Of a stretch of DNA of 64,000 nucleotides, positions 22,801 through 34,800 are shown piece after piece. The stretch's first letter is position 1. Every line of letters begins with the position of its first letter. The notes under the pieces were generated by a model, which did no database searches, was not told where the DNA came from, and worked only from the letters and a program-made list of their open reading frames with translations. The stretch spans positions 8,803,070 to 8,867,069 of the forward strand of contig NC_064038.1 in the NCBI RefSeq assembly GCF_932526225.1, read 5' to 3'. The position numbers and the translations under genes are program-made. The stretch is from Nematostella vectensis (lineage: Eukaryota; Cnidaria; Anthozoa; Actiniaria; Edwardsiidae).

Positions 22801-25800
22801 GTATGAACAGAGAACCTACTGCTTTCAATTAAATGTCTGTAGTACAACAATTTTCATCTCCCGTGTCTTGTCTAGATTAGGGCTTTGAATTGATAGACTT
22901 CTTATGAATCTCGAACCTCTCTAGTATTACCTTTTGATTTCTTACTTTACGGAAATCTCCCGTTTCTTCGCTCCTTAGATAGTTTGTATGCATAGCTAGT
23001 GTATGGTGGTAAAAGTCACACTAGGCCTTTCTTACAAATACAAAGAGTCGACGCCCCATTCTACTTCCAAAACAAGCTTCTGTAGCACAATCTTTCGAAT
23101 TGCCATTTCACAGAGGATCTTCTACGTACCATGGATCCACTCAAACTCCTCCTCGCGTTGTTCCTCGTCATCTTACTCATCCAAGAAGCTCACTCATGGC
23201 GGCGCAGGCGGCGGCGCAGAGCTTGCTCCGGATGTAGCTGGTCCGGGTGGTCCGGATGGTCGGCTTGTTCTCGGTCATGCGGGGCGTATGGGACCAAAAC
23301 TCGGACGCGGTATGGACGTTGGTCGCCGGCTTACTGCGGCCAGAGCTGCAGCGGAAGTAACACACACTCAGTTAGCTGCTATATGGTGAGTGCGACATGA
23401 TCAGTTATGAAGGTTATTTGGTGATCTGACCGTATACCGCAATACATGATTAAATGTCCTATTTTTTTTAATATTAACAAGTTATCTGTCCGCATTATTG
23501 TGGGTTGCTATCCTGTCAACTCGTGACTGTTAAGGGAAAAACCTGATAAAGATTCCCTTTTACCCATATTAAAATATAAATCTGCCCGTATTACCGAGGC
23601 CGCTGCTGTCCTGATAGTTGTTAATGGTACTGGAGTTCCTGATAGACTTATCGTATCATTTAGGGTTAGCTTGTAATCTGTCGCATTATTTTAGAGGTGG
23701 TACTGGAATTCCTTATATAAACTGACCGTGTTATTCACGGTTGGCTAGTTTGTGTCCTTACTATAACGTTTAAGCTATCGACTTTTTCGTATTATTCAGG
23801 TTTATCTAAAGTAACCTGTCCGTATTACCTGGTACTGGAGTTACTGATATAAACTGGCCGTGTTATTGAGGGTTAGCTTGTTACATGTCCGTATTACCCA
23901 GAACTGTTTTCGCATTAACTGTAACTGATACTGGAGTAACTGATATAAACTGACCGTGTTATTCAGGGTGAGCTTGTTAACCTGTTTGTATTACCCAGAA
24001 ATGCTTTCGCATTAACTGTAACTGATACTGGAGTTACTGATATAAACTGACCGTGTTATTCAGGGTTAGCTTGTTAACCTGTCCGTATCACCCAGGGCTG
24101 TTGTTGTGTCAACTGTAACTGGTACTGGAGTGGTTGGTATAAACTGGCCGTGTTATTCAGGGTTAGCTTGTTAACCTGTCCGTATTACCCAGGGCTGCTG
24201 TCGCGTCAACTGTAACTGGTACTGGAGCGGCTGGAGTCGCTGTACCGGGTGTGGTTATTCTACACAAAGTAGCACGGTGGTGATAAGAACGGCGGCTTCC
24301 TGTGGAGGCACGGCCTGTCCGAGTGTCCGGGTCCGGACCCAGAGATGCAACACTGGCGTGTAAGTGACATCATCAATAGATAATTATTCTAACCATCATC
24401 ATCCGCTTCTTCGTCATCACATCATCATCGACATCAACACCTTTTTTTTTTCTAAAAAAAAATGTATTGTTCGTACGATCTTGATAGCCGTTTTACCCAA
24501 AACAGCTATTAATATAACTTTTCTGCGCCGTGATAAGCCTCTAAATACCTTCCGTTTATCTTCGAACCATGAGATTAATTAAGCCTTTGATTGCTCTTAT
24601 TACAATATCATCAAGTAAGGTCACCGTAAAGACTTGCAAATTTACACTGTCGACAATAAAGGTCAATTGCCCAATATCGCCCCATCGCGTCATAGCACAA
24701 ACCCTCTCCTGATTGAAGCTTAAGCCGTGACTAACAGTAGAGAGATACCCTCTCGGATTGTATAAAAGCGGCGAGTCCGTACTCAATAGTATGTTCAAGT
24801 TTCGGGCTGCACACCTAGCAGAGTTCCGCGCTAATTACTAGTGCAGCTGTTGTTTTTCGTAGGAGTGGATAGATTAAGTTAGACATATGTTACCAGAGTC
24901 ACTCTAGCGCTGATAAGTGCTCGTAGAAAGCTGTTCTGTGCAAGACGTTTGGCATTTAAAACACGTTCCTTCCACAACCAAGGCATTCATCTCTAATAAT
25001 TTAGGTACTGGCCAGGCTGGAGATTCCACCTCTTTCATGTTCGTCTTTGAATAAGAGCCAACGCATTAGTGTTTGAACGCCTTTAGGCCTTTTCTAACGC
25101 TCATCATTTGGGATGAATCCGTCCTCCGTCCTTTCGCTTGTGCTACTTGTTGTGGGGATGTGCGCTCAGTTTGGGGATTCCTGGAGAAGACGGGGCCACT
25201 TCGTCCGTAGGCGTCGGGCCTGCAAGGGGTGTCAATGGAGCACGTGGTCCGCTTCCTCCTGCTCGAAGCCGTGCGGTAGTGGCACGAGAACCTACACCCG
25301 CACTAGGGTTAGCGTCGCGAACTGCGGCCTCCAGTGCACCGGAGGCGACCGCTATACGGCGGCATGTAATACTCACTGCTGCCGCACGGACTGTGGGTAT
25401 ACCTGGGGGGTGTGGTCACCCTGTAGGGGGTGCGGATGGTCCACGCAGTTCAGGGGTGTGGCGAGAATTTGGAGGCAACCTTGTGGAGGGGAAGGGCGTG
25501 TCCCGGACGGCAATCTCGGCGCTGCAACACTGGACAGTGAGTACCATTTTATTAAGGCTCGAAAGCCTTCCCTAATCTTAAAAGCTGCGTTGGTAGTTGG
25601 AATTCAAGCTTTTGCACCATAAACCTATAGAGATGGTCACGCATAGAGCGTGCGAGAGTCTCTCCATTGTCTAAAACAAATTCAGCAATAAACGCATGTG
25701 ACTTTGAAAGGTAAGCCACAAGATATAAACAAGATCTCCGACTACAGCTAATATACAAAACATCCCCAAGGCAAAGTTATTCCCAATATGCTTATGCTTC

Positions 25801-28800
25801 TCTTTTGTTTAAGTAAACTTCACCTTTACACGCGTCAAGTCTGGGTCTTTCAAGCTAGCATTACACGGTTTTCTTTGTTAAATTTTCTTAACATCATTTG
25901 CTCTGGATTTCTATAAGAAAGCTATAACTATCTAATGTGGTAAAGATGAAATTGCTACCCTAATGGAAGTGACGTTAAGAAAATGATTATATTTTTTTGA
26001 AAAGCGATGCGTCGAGACAAGCTCTTCGTCGCCTTTTTCCTCTTAGAGCGCCGTAACCTCTTAATCCATCCTGTAGGAGTTACTTTAGTCATTTTTAGCA
26101 AAATGCAAAGAGGAACCATCTTTTTCCGGGCTGATTTTTAGAAACCTTTGCAAATGTTTTTTATTTAATTTAGTGAATAAGTATAAGACTTTGTTTTTAG
26201 ATGTTTATTTCGCAATTGCGTCGAATGATATGTCTTCCCTTTTTTAATAAAAAAAATAACGTTATGGCTTAGTATGGGTGCTATAATTGGCCTGTAGTCC
26301 TATCCCATTTGACTCTTATCTATTTTCGCTACCTTGTGGTAAATTAGAAATATGATATTTTTGTTATCGCTGTACAAATACTGTAGAGATAACAAACAAT
26401 ACCAGGGGGGGGGGGGGGGGGGGGGGGGAGGAGGAGTAAAAACAATACAGCATGCGAAATAAAGAATATTCTCTCTCCTCATTTTTCCTATATATGACAT
26501 AGGTAATATTGAAGATCAACGTGCAAACGCACTTTATTTTATTAGTTTGATCCGTTAAAATCAAATCTAAAGTTCAAGCAGCCGAGAAGCATCCAAGAAT
26601 AAAAGACCAAAATAAATATCCTAATCTACATTCAGACACTCAAAAAATCCTCTAACCAATAACTTACTCTACTAAGCTTCTACTTCCACACTACCTAGCT
26701 GTATCCCTTGCGCAGTGATTTGGAGAGAACTAATTAAAAGGAACTGTGTTTCAGTGATGCACGTTGAGGTGCTAGAAGTTCACATTTTTTAAGTTCCCTA
26801 ATGCAATATGACAACAAGGGGATATGTGACCGGTTTTCATGGTCGCAAAATAACACTAGTTATTTCGCGAGTGGCTAGAGGCGTCGCTTTCGCAGGCTTG
26901 TGCGATCGCTTGAGGTTTGTAACCCTAGTTAAAGGGGTCATAACCGGTTACACTTGTCGGGGCGCGTCCTTCGGACTTAAGACGGTATTGATGTTTATGG
27001 ACGCGCTATCGCTAAAACAAATTAGTACGATCTCGTACGAACTATAAATGCGAGTTCCGCTTTGTAGTTAACTGTGCTAATACGGGCGCTAAACGAGTCT
27101 ACTCAGTAATGAAGACAATGTATACCTCGTTGCTACTTGAGTCTGCCCTGAAGAAGTCTAATTAAAGACGAAAATTTGGCAGAGTCAAATTCCAGTTTTT
27201 GGTGTATTGTATTCATTCTTCTGGTTCACGAACACGGCTATTTGGGCTTTTTGTATTTATTCGTTGCTACTTGAACATTTTTCTAAGAATACAACATTTT
27301 AAAAGACTTTTAAAGAAATTAAATAATTATTGAGGGTTACAAGTTTACTGTGTGATGCGCTATTACGCGTTTCTTGTAGCACTGAAAATGCTGAAGGACA
27401 TTTAATTTATTAATATGAATAAGTGGAAAATAGATAAACATATGATGTTTTAAGTATGTAGCTTTACTATCGCACAGAGCCGGTAGAGAGGACCTCTCTT
27501 CATACCTACTGCAATTACCTCGCTGTTATACAGATAACGTGATCTTGACTTGTCTGTTTCTGCACTGCTATGTAGGTACACTGCGCAGACCGAGCATTGC
27601 AGGCTCTACTCTTGATACAACCCTCATTGCCCCCCCCCCCCCCCCCTCCATTGAGATCGAGACTTCCTTTTCCGAACACTGCATAAGACAGATAGAGTTT
27701 AGCTAGTTTGATAGTTTCTACTCTGGGCGACTTGTGTACGATTTTTAACGCATCAGTGACAAGAAGTCCGGCAACTGGATGGGTTCCAATCTAACGATTT
27801 GGCAATCCGAAATAACCATTCGTCTCTCGTTGAATCCAACTTAAATATCTTTTCCAAAACAAGCTAAAAAACAAGTTCCTTTCTTCATTGGCAATACCCA
27901 AGTGCTTTCTTTTCGAAATATTTATTGAGTTCTGCATTTTTGATAAACGGCCTTTTTTCAGTGGTCTCAATCATGAATCCTATATATAATAGCATCACAG
28001 TCACCATAATTCGCAACCTCTCTTCAGGCATCCTATTATGATAGCGCGGCTTCTTAGGTGTCAAAGTGACCAATCCCACCAAATTAGAGCGCCCGTACTA
28101 TATCAATTATTTTAAAAATGATTTTTATAAGTATGTTAGCTATACTATCGCACAGAGCCAGTGGAAAGGACCTCTCTTTTAACTAAACCGCAAGATCGAA
28201 ACGCTGATACTACGAAATGTGGATGAGAGGTTTTTCTCATTTCCGTGCTTGTGGTCTCCCTTTGCCGCCCAGCCTCGTTTTGGAGAAGTCGCCGCCGGCG
28301 CAGGTCAAACTGAATCCCGTGTTCCAGGTCATAGGACTTAGGATCATACTAACGGCGGCGTCTTGTGGTGGATGTTGCCATAGCAATCTTTTGACGAACA
28401 GACAACAATGTAGTTTTAAAATAGGGAGCGCATGCGCAGGATGCTGTAACTCGACCCAGGCTCGCGCGCCAGTGGTTCACCACAGGCCCATATGTGGATG
28501 AATCGCTTGTCCGGAATCAGAGGCGCGCAACTGCCCCACAGGAATGTAAGTCACTAGACTTCACTTTTTCTTTTTTTCTATATGGGATACCTGTGCAATG
28601 GAATATATTGTTCAATCTTTCTGTCAGCATAGCACACTTATCTTCACCATTTCGTGTGAAAGTAATAATTATCGCTCCGTTTGAGAAATACTGTGCTATG
28701 TTTTCTTGGTCAAAAAACTTCCTAATAGATTGCAATTTTGAGTATATTTTCTTGCGCTGCTGTGTCGATTGTTGTGTTACGTTTTATTTTTATGTAAATA

Positions 28801-31800
28801 TAGGCTAGTAAAAAGAGCGAGATATAGTATTCATTCAAAGCAAAGGATCACGCACATTCATATCAAGGGGACTATATTGGTCACAGCGCAGTGACGCATA
28901 GAATCGCTGACTTGAGATTCCTCTCTGCAAGGTTATCCGTATTGCTGTCACCAGACCAAGAGCCTCAATAGGGGTTGACGACTCAGGTTAAACTTGTTAC
29001 GGCACGCGTATGATGTGGGGGGTCCAGGACAACATGGTGTATGATATCCAACATAGACATTTCTTTAAATCATACACCATTAATTTTCCTTTTTCCGTTT
29101 TGATCCACTCTCATTAGAAGTCGTTTTTATGATGCATATGAGCTCTCATCCTCGCGTTTATGAGTACACTTTTAGACTGTTTTATTATTATACTTTTCCT
29201 GTTTTCGTGTTTTCAAGTGCTGTCGAGTTTCCCCTCTCACCTTCATGTCAACACTGTCTAGGCGTTCTGACACTCAAAAATGGACTGTAGTGCGGTTGAG
29301 TTGTTAGAATGACACGAGTCCACAAAGAGATGTATATGTGATATCCTAGCGACACACTTTGATTAATCCCTAGCCCACTCCTCTGTTTAAATCACTGCGA
29401 AACCGATATATAAAAAGCAAACTTTGATATAGCGAGAGACGACAAAGTCCTGGATCTGGGATAATCAGCCGAGACGGATGGTGAACATTTGATTATCCGC
29501 TCTTATTGCCCCTTCTTTATCAAGCAACCAAAAACTCTGCCGCTGCGAAAGCAAAACATGGAGATGGCCTATGAGATCGCTATAATCAAGACTCCGCTTG
29601 GTCGGTCTACCTGCTTGTAGAAGAAAAGGAATCAACACTTGGGTCCGAGAAAAACAGAGCTCAAATAAGAGCTCGAAAACCCAAACCCTTCTGTACATCA
29701 TCAAAAAAAGCTGAAGACAATCATATCTTAAGATCGCAAGAAAACGAAGACTCGGGGACTCGCTCTGCGTTCTTGAAAATGGAAAACTGAAAACTTAAAT
29801 CGCAAACTTGACAACATCTTAAAAGTGTTAGAGAAAAAACCGACTTAAAGACAGGGCATATTCAGCAATCTAAAGCCACCCTTGCTTGGCTTTCCATTAT
29901 CACTATATTTCCCTCTGCAGACTCACATATCAAATGCAAGCGACAGTTTTTTATCTTCTTCTTCTCCTCCTTTCTCTCCTCCACCCCACGTCAGCGTGGC
30001 TTTGGGGCCGCCGCCGTCGTCGTCACCAATGCACTGGATGTCAGTGGTCATCCTGGAGTTATGGTAGCTGTTCTCGTGGGTGCGGTGGAGGTTACCGCTA
30101 CTTAATTCGGTCCAAGCGGACCGTCTCAAACTGCGCGTCGTCGTGCTCTGGACCGAGTACTGTCTGGCAGTCTTGTAATACTCACTGCTGCCGCACGGAC
30201 TGTGGGTATACCTGGGGGGCGTGGTCACCCTGTAGGGGATGCGGATGGTCCACGCAGTACAGGGGTGTGGCGAGAATTTGGAGGCAACCTTGTGGAGGGG
30301 GAAGGGCGTGTCCCGGACGGCAATCTCGACGTTGCAACACCGGACAGTGAGTACCACATTTAGGAATTTCAACAGCTCCATTAGATAATTTAGATCCGTA
30401 GGGTTGTCTATCATTCCCCCTCCTTTCAAACTAAAGGAGCAACTCTTTAAATTGATGATTTTTTCTACAGTCTCAACATGGAAGCCAGTGCTCGAATGGG
30501 CCCATAATCATTTGGAAGAATCTTTTTCTTTTTTTTTTTAGAAAAATAAGCTCTTCAGTCAGTTAATTTACAGGGACCTGACAGGGAACAAGCTTGGTTT
30601 CACTTCGAGAACAAAAGAGATTTGAAGAATTTTGTGTAAAATGAGAAATCGAGAAAAAATTACCATACGAAATGGTCGCAGGGCGTTATACGCGATTGTC
30701 ACCGCTGCCTGGTAACTCGGCCCCCAGCGGCGGTGCGTTCGGGGAAAATAGAAATCTCGCCGCTGGGGGTCGAGTTACTTATTCAGGCGGCAATTACACG
30801 TCGTTTGAAAGGTCTTAAACCCGGGGGGGGGAGGGGCTCTTCCCATGTCGACCTGATAGGGATGTTCGTCGTATTTTTAGGGGTCAAAATCGGGCATCGG
30901 GTAATTTTTAGGGGTTATACGGGAACAAATTGGCTTTTCTCTGGTGTTTTTTGGGTGAAAATTCTTGGTGTGCCGGTATTTTTAGGGGTATTTTTCGAAT
31001 TTCCCGACAAGCATCTCTAACACTTTTACCCTGAACCCCCCCCTTGAGTCTTAAACCAAGCAAATACATCCAGTTGAAGTAGGGATAATTAGTAGTGTAT
31101 TCGGTAATAACAAGCATAAGACATCACATTGGAGAAGTTGTCCTATAGACCGTGTACAAACTAGGCGCGAGAAAAAAATACGTAAAGATAAAACGATAAC
31201 ACATAACGGTGTCCCGTCTCGGGCATTTAATAGGTCATAGTGAACACCAGCTCTCAGAACATCATGGCTTTTTTAAGTCAACTGAAAAGTAAGGATAATT
31301 CTTTATTAGGTTTCCAAGTTAACCGCCAACAATATGAAGATTTAACGGCTCTTATCTGCCGATACAGCCTTGAAGAAAATGCACTTCTATCAAGGAAATG
31401 CCAAGGGCTTATGAAAGCAGAGATAATAAATATTTATTATATGATAATTGGTTTATATAATGGTTATGATAATTATCTAAGTAACAGTAAAAAAAATATT
31501 GTGTTATTGAACACAGCAGTCTCTCTTTAGAAGTACTATACTATGGGGATAATAGTAAAGTAATAGTATTATGCTATTTTCCTGTTGATAATTGGATGGG
31601 TGGTAATATCACGCCACTGACCTTGTTTCTTCTTATACCTCGTATGATTTCCTCGTATATAAACCCGCCCACTCATCATCATATGTCAACAATAGAAACC
31701 TTACACCTACCGCGGTGCCAGTCACCAAGATCTATGAGTGACTGAGAGTTCTTACTACGAGCTCGTCGCAAAACACTAAGAAAAACACCAGCGAAGATCA

Positions 31801-34800
31801 CTCCCCCAGGGCCAAAAATCCTACGCTTAAGATACCGAAGTATTTGGAGAATATACGTGGATTTTGGGACTTCAAAGGGCAGTGTTTTGCCTTGAGAACG
31901 ACTATTTATACTGACTTGAACCTATAGTTGGAGGTCAAGACCCGGTGTCTCAGGCTCTTGGGAGAACAACGAAGAGTTACCCTAAAAAAAAACACAAATT
32001 GAATCTCGAAAGTTCCGCAAACAACTCCATTAAAGACTTGCTAGTATTTATTCGGATTTGTAAAGTCATTTACGCATTTCGAACTGTTTGGTTTGAAACC
32101 CACTTTATTGGTGTTACAAATTAACAAGATTTTACCGACAAGCATTTAGCGGACAAGAATTCGTAAAATGCGCTTCATTGCTCTATTCCTTGGGATCTTT
32201 ATTCTTCTTGGACTGGGTTCACAGACTTTCGCGTTTTGGTTTCGTCGACGACGGAGGAGCTGCTCCCCAAGGAACTGTGATGTGAGTCAATGGAGCAGTT
32301 GGGGTGACTGCAGTAGTCACTGTGGTGGGGGCACTCAGATAAGGACCCGAAGAATAACAACTCCCGCTTCATGTGGCGGTGGCTGTCCAAGTTATTCCTT
32401 CCAAGATATTCGCCGGTGTAACACACAGTGTTGCCCTGTTGACTGCGCGTTCGGTTGGTCGCAGTGGAGTCCGTGTGTTGGCTGTGGGAAGTCCACACAG
32501 TCTCGGTTTCCGATCGTCTATCGGCAGCCATCATGCGGAGGTCGAAGTTGTCCCGCGCGGGAGTCTCGTAACTGTGATACAGGGGTGTAAGTTATGACAG
32601 AAGACCGTTAATACTTTCTGACAAGATTACATCTTTAACTCACACTGCATGATTTGTTGTCACTTTGACTTTCACCAGTTGGACACTGTATGACATAACA
32701 CAAATTCATTATTATTTTATTGATCATTGATTCTCAAACTGCCCGCCGAATGTAATGTCAAACGAGCGAGCAAATATCTAAAGGTTTCATCTAAAGCCGT
32801 TTCGCACTCACACTCGCTTAGCACAGGACGGATTCGTATAAAGTCGGCGGTCCGTACACAATTCTTATGACAGGACTCATGCGGCTATTCGTTTGACGGG
32901 CGTAGCAACGCGTTATGTGAAAAACATATTACTTCGAACCCGAGCACCTTAAACAGCCTATAGGTTATGACGCGCCTCAACAGGCTGTTGGTGTTCGCAA
33001 TGGCTATATGCCTTACAGTAGGGAAAGGCGCTCACTGGACTAAATGCCCGACAGTTTTCAATTTATTCATATAACCCAGTAAATTGTCAGCCTAGTGAGT
33101 AAGGGGCAATGCGCGAGCCGCAAAGTTATCTAGGAACTGATAGTTTCACTGCCAATAGCTAGATAAAGCTCTGATTATTCCATGTGGGACACAGTTTGTC
33201 GCTAGATGGTATGAGAAGTCAATGGCTAAAAATGTATTTTATTTGCTGCATCAATGTGGAGCACAATTTTTTGCTAGATATTGATAACTAAAAACGTATT
33301 TTACTACATATTTCGCAACGCGGTGAGCAACGAAGCAACATAAAATTTATTACATTGTAGAAAAAATGTCGCCGTAATTTTATCGAGCTTGAAAGAAAAA
33401 ATGATATATTCACTGTTTATGATGATCGATTTTGTTGTGGTTGTTGTTAACGATGATCCTGATTCAACGACACTTTAAACAACATTTTGTTTGTTCAATT
33501 AGCAGTTAGTCCGCTTGTATATGAGCCAAGTTATTACCCCCCGTACTGCAGAGGAGCGTTCTACCTATTAGGCCGGTTCTTCCGGCAATTTTAGAGGAAG
33601 TGGCAAAACGAAGAGCCTTTGCAGTCGAGAGCTTGATTTATGTGGACCTTGTCCCAACACTACTTCGGCGTGTCGAGTCAAGATTTGCTTGTTATGGATT
33701 ATGCCATATACACCTATTTCAAATACGGTTGCACTTGGAGAATCTGTGTTTCGCAACCCGCAGTGCTTCATGGGTATGGAGTTATGTATGTAAGCGTAAA
33801 TAAAATACAAATCCAGTTTTTTAAAACTGTAGAATTCTTGTTTACATTTATCTAAACATACACATGGCTTTTAGATGCAAGGATTCAGCCGTTTAAACTC
33901 TACCCATAAACCACCGCGGGTTACGACACATGGATTCTCGGGTGCAACCTTATTTGAAATAGGTGTATGTAAGATACCATATGCAAAAAATATAAGATTT
34001 GGCGCATGTCTTAGAAAACACCTACGCGCCTGCAGATGATCAAGACCACTGCCTTTGGTCATGTCTGCTTGATGCAGTATGTTCAGACCTTTAAATGTCA
34101 CGTGACGTTGTTGTTTCAGATGCTGCCCCGTGAACTGTGTCGTGAATGGCTGGGGGGCATGGGGCGGGTGTAACGCGCAATGCGAACAAAACGGTGTGCG
34201 CACACGATCGAGGTCCATCCGAACCAACCCCACATGTGGCGGCACAGGGTGTCCGTCACTGACTCAGACCACACCCTGTAGGGGCCCGTGCTGTCGACGC
34301 GACTGTATTGTTTCCAGTTGGGCGGCTTGGAGTAAATGCTCCGCGCCCACAGGCCAGTGTGGTGCAAACAGCGGCAGCAAGTCGCGCGTGCGTACTGTCA
34401 CCCGTCAGCCATCGTGTGGCGGGTCTGCTTGCCCTGGGCTCACTGAATCGGCTAGTTGTACTCCTGTTCCTATAACATGCATTGTAAGTACATACTGTAT
34501 TATGCCTGGTCTGGTTTCTTTTTCAGGGTGATTTTCCATAAGAGAAAACATGCCTTTTCCCCTCTCTCCCCCTCCCCTCCCCTCCCCCCTCCTCTCCCCT
34601 TCCCTTTCCTTCCCTTTCGCTGATCGAATGACACCCTAAAGGCGGTCCTTATTGTGTCTTTATAGTTTATTATTCCATAACCATTACTCGCCCCTTGTTG
34701 TAGCCTCACAAAGCATAAATACTGTAACAGTATAATACTTTATTCTGGTTCTCAGGTCAGCGGTTGGAGTTCTTGGGGCGCATGCGCAGCTGATAATGGC

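Larger units (their letters stand above)
14733..23130. other. Long spacer between V2 and V3, repeat-rich
   Basis: About 8.4 kb with no TSP1 exon that I can find. It holds inverted-repeat elements (15590-16208, 17966-18107, 19904-21110), a dispersed repeat with inverted ends at 17592-17745 (gcggcgtggccagg ... ggctacgccgc), a run of cgggatgcggga-type sequence at 19395-19520, and a CAT microsatellite near 21710. Open frames at 16500 and 20372 (minus) lack any recognisable domain. Confidence 0.45.

Noticed and set aside
26300-26564. Minus-strand frames with a run of prolines
   Set aside because: Product of a G homopolymer; no other coding evidence.
29886-29933. Upstream extension of V5 starting before the ATG at 29934
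   Set aside because: It begins with TTG, not ATG, and adds residues that disrupt the signal peptide.
31240-31530. AT-rich 96-codon frame between V5 and V6
   Set aside because: No signal peptide, motif or splice context; the first in-frame ATG is at 31264.
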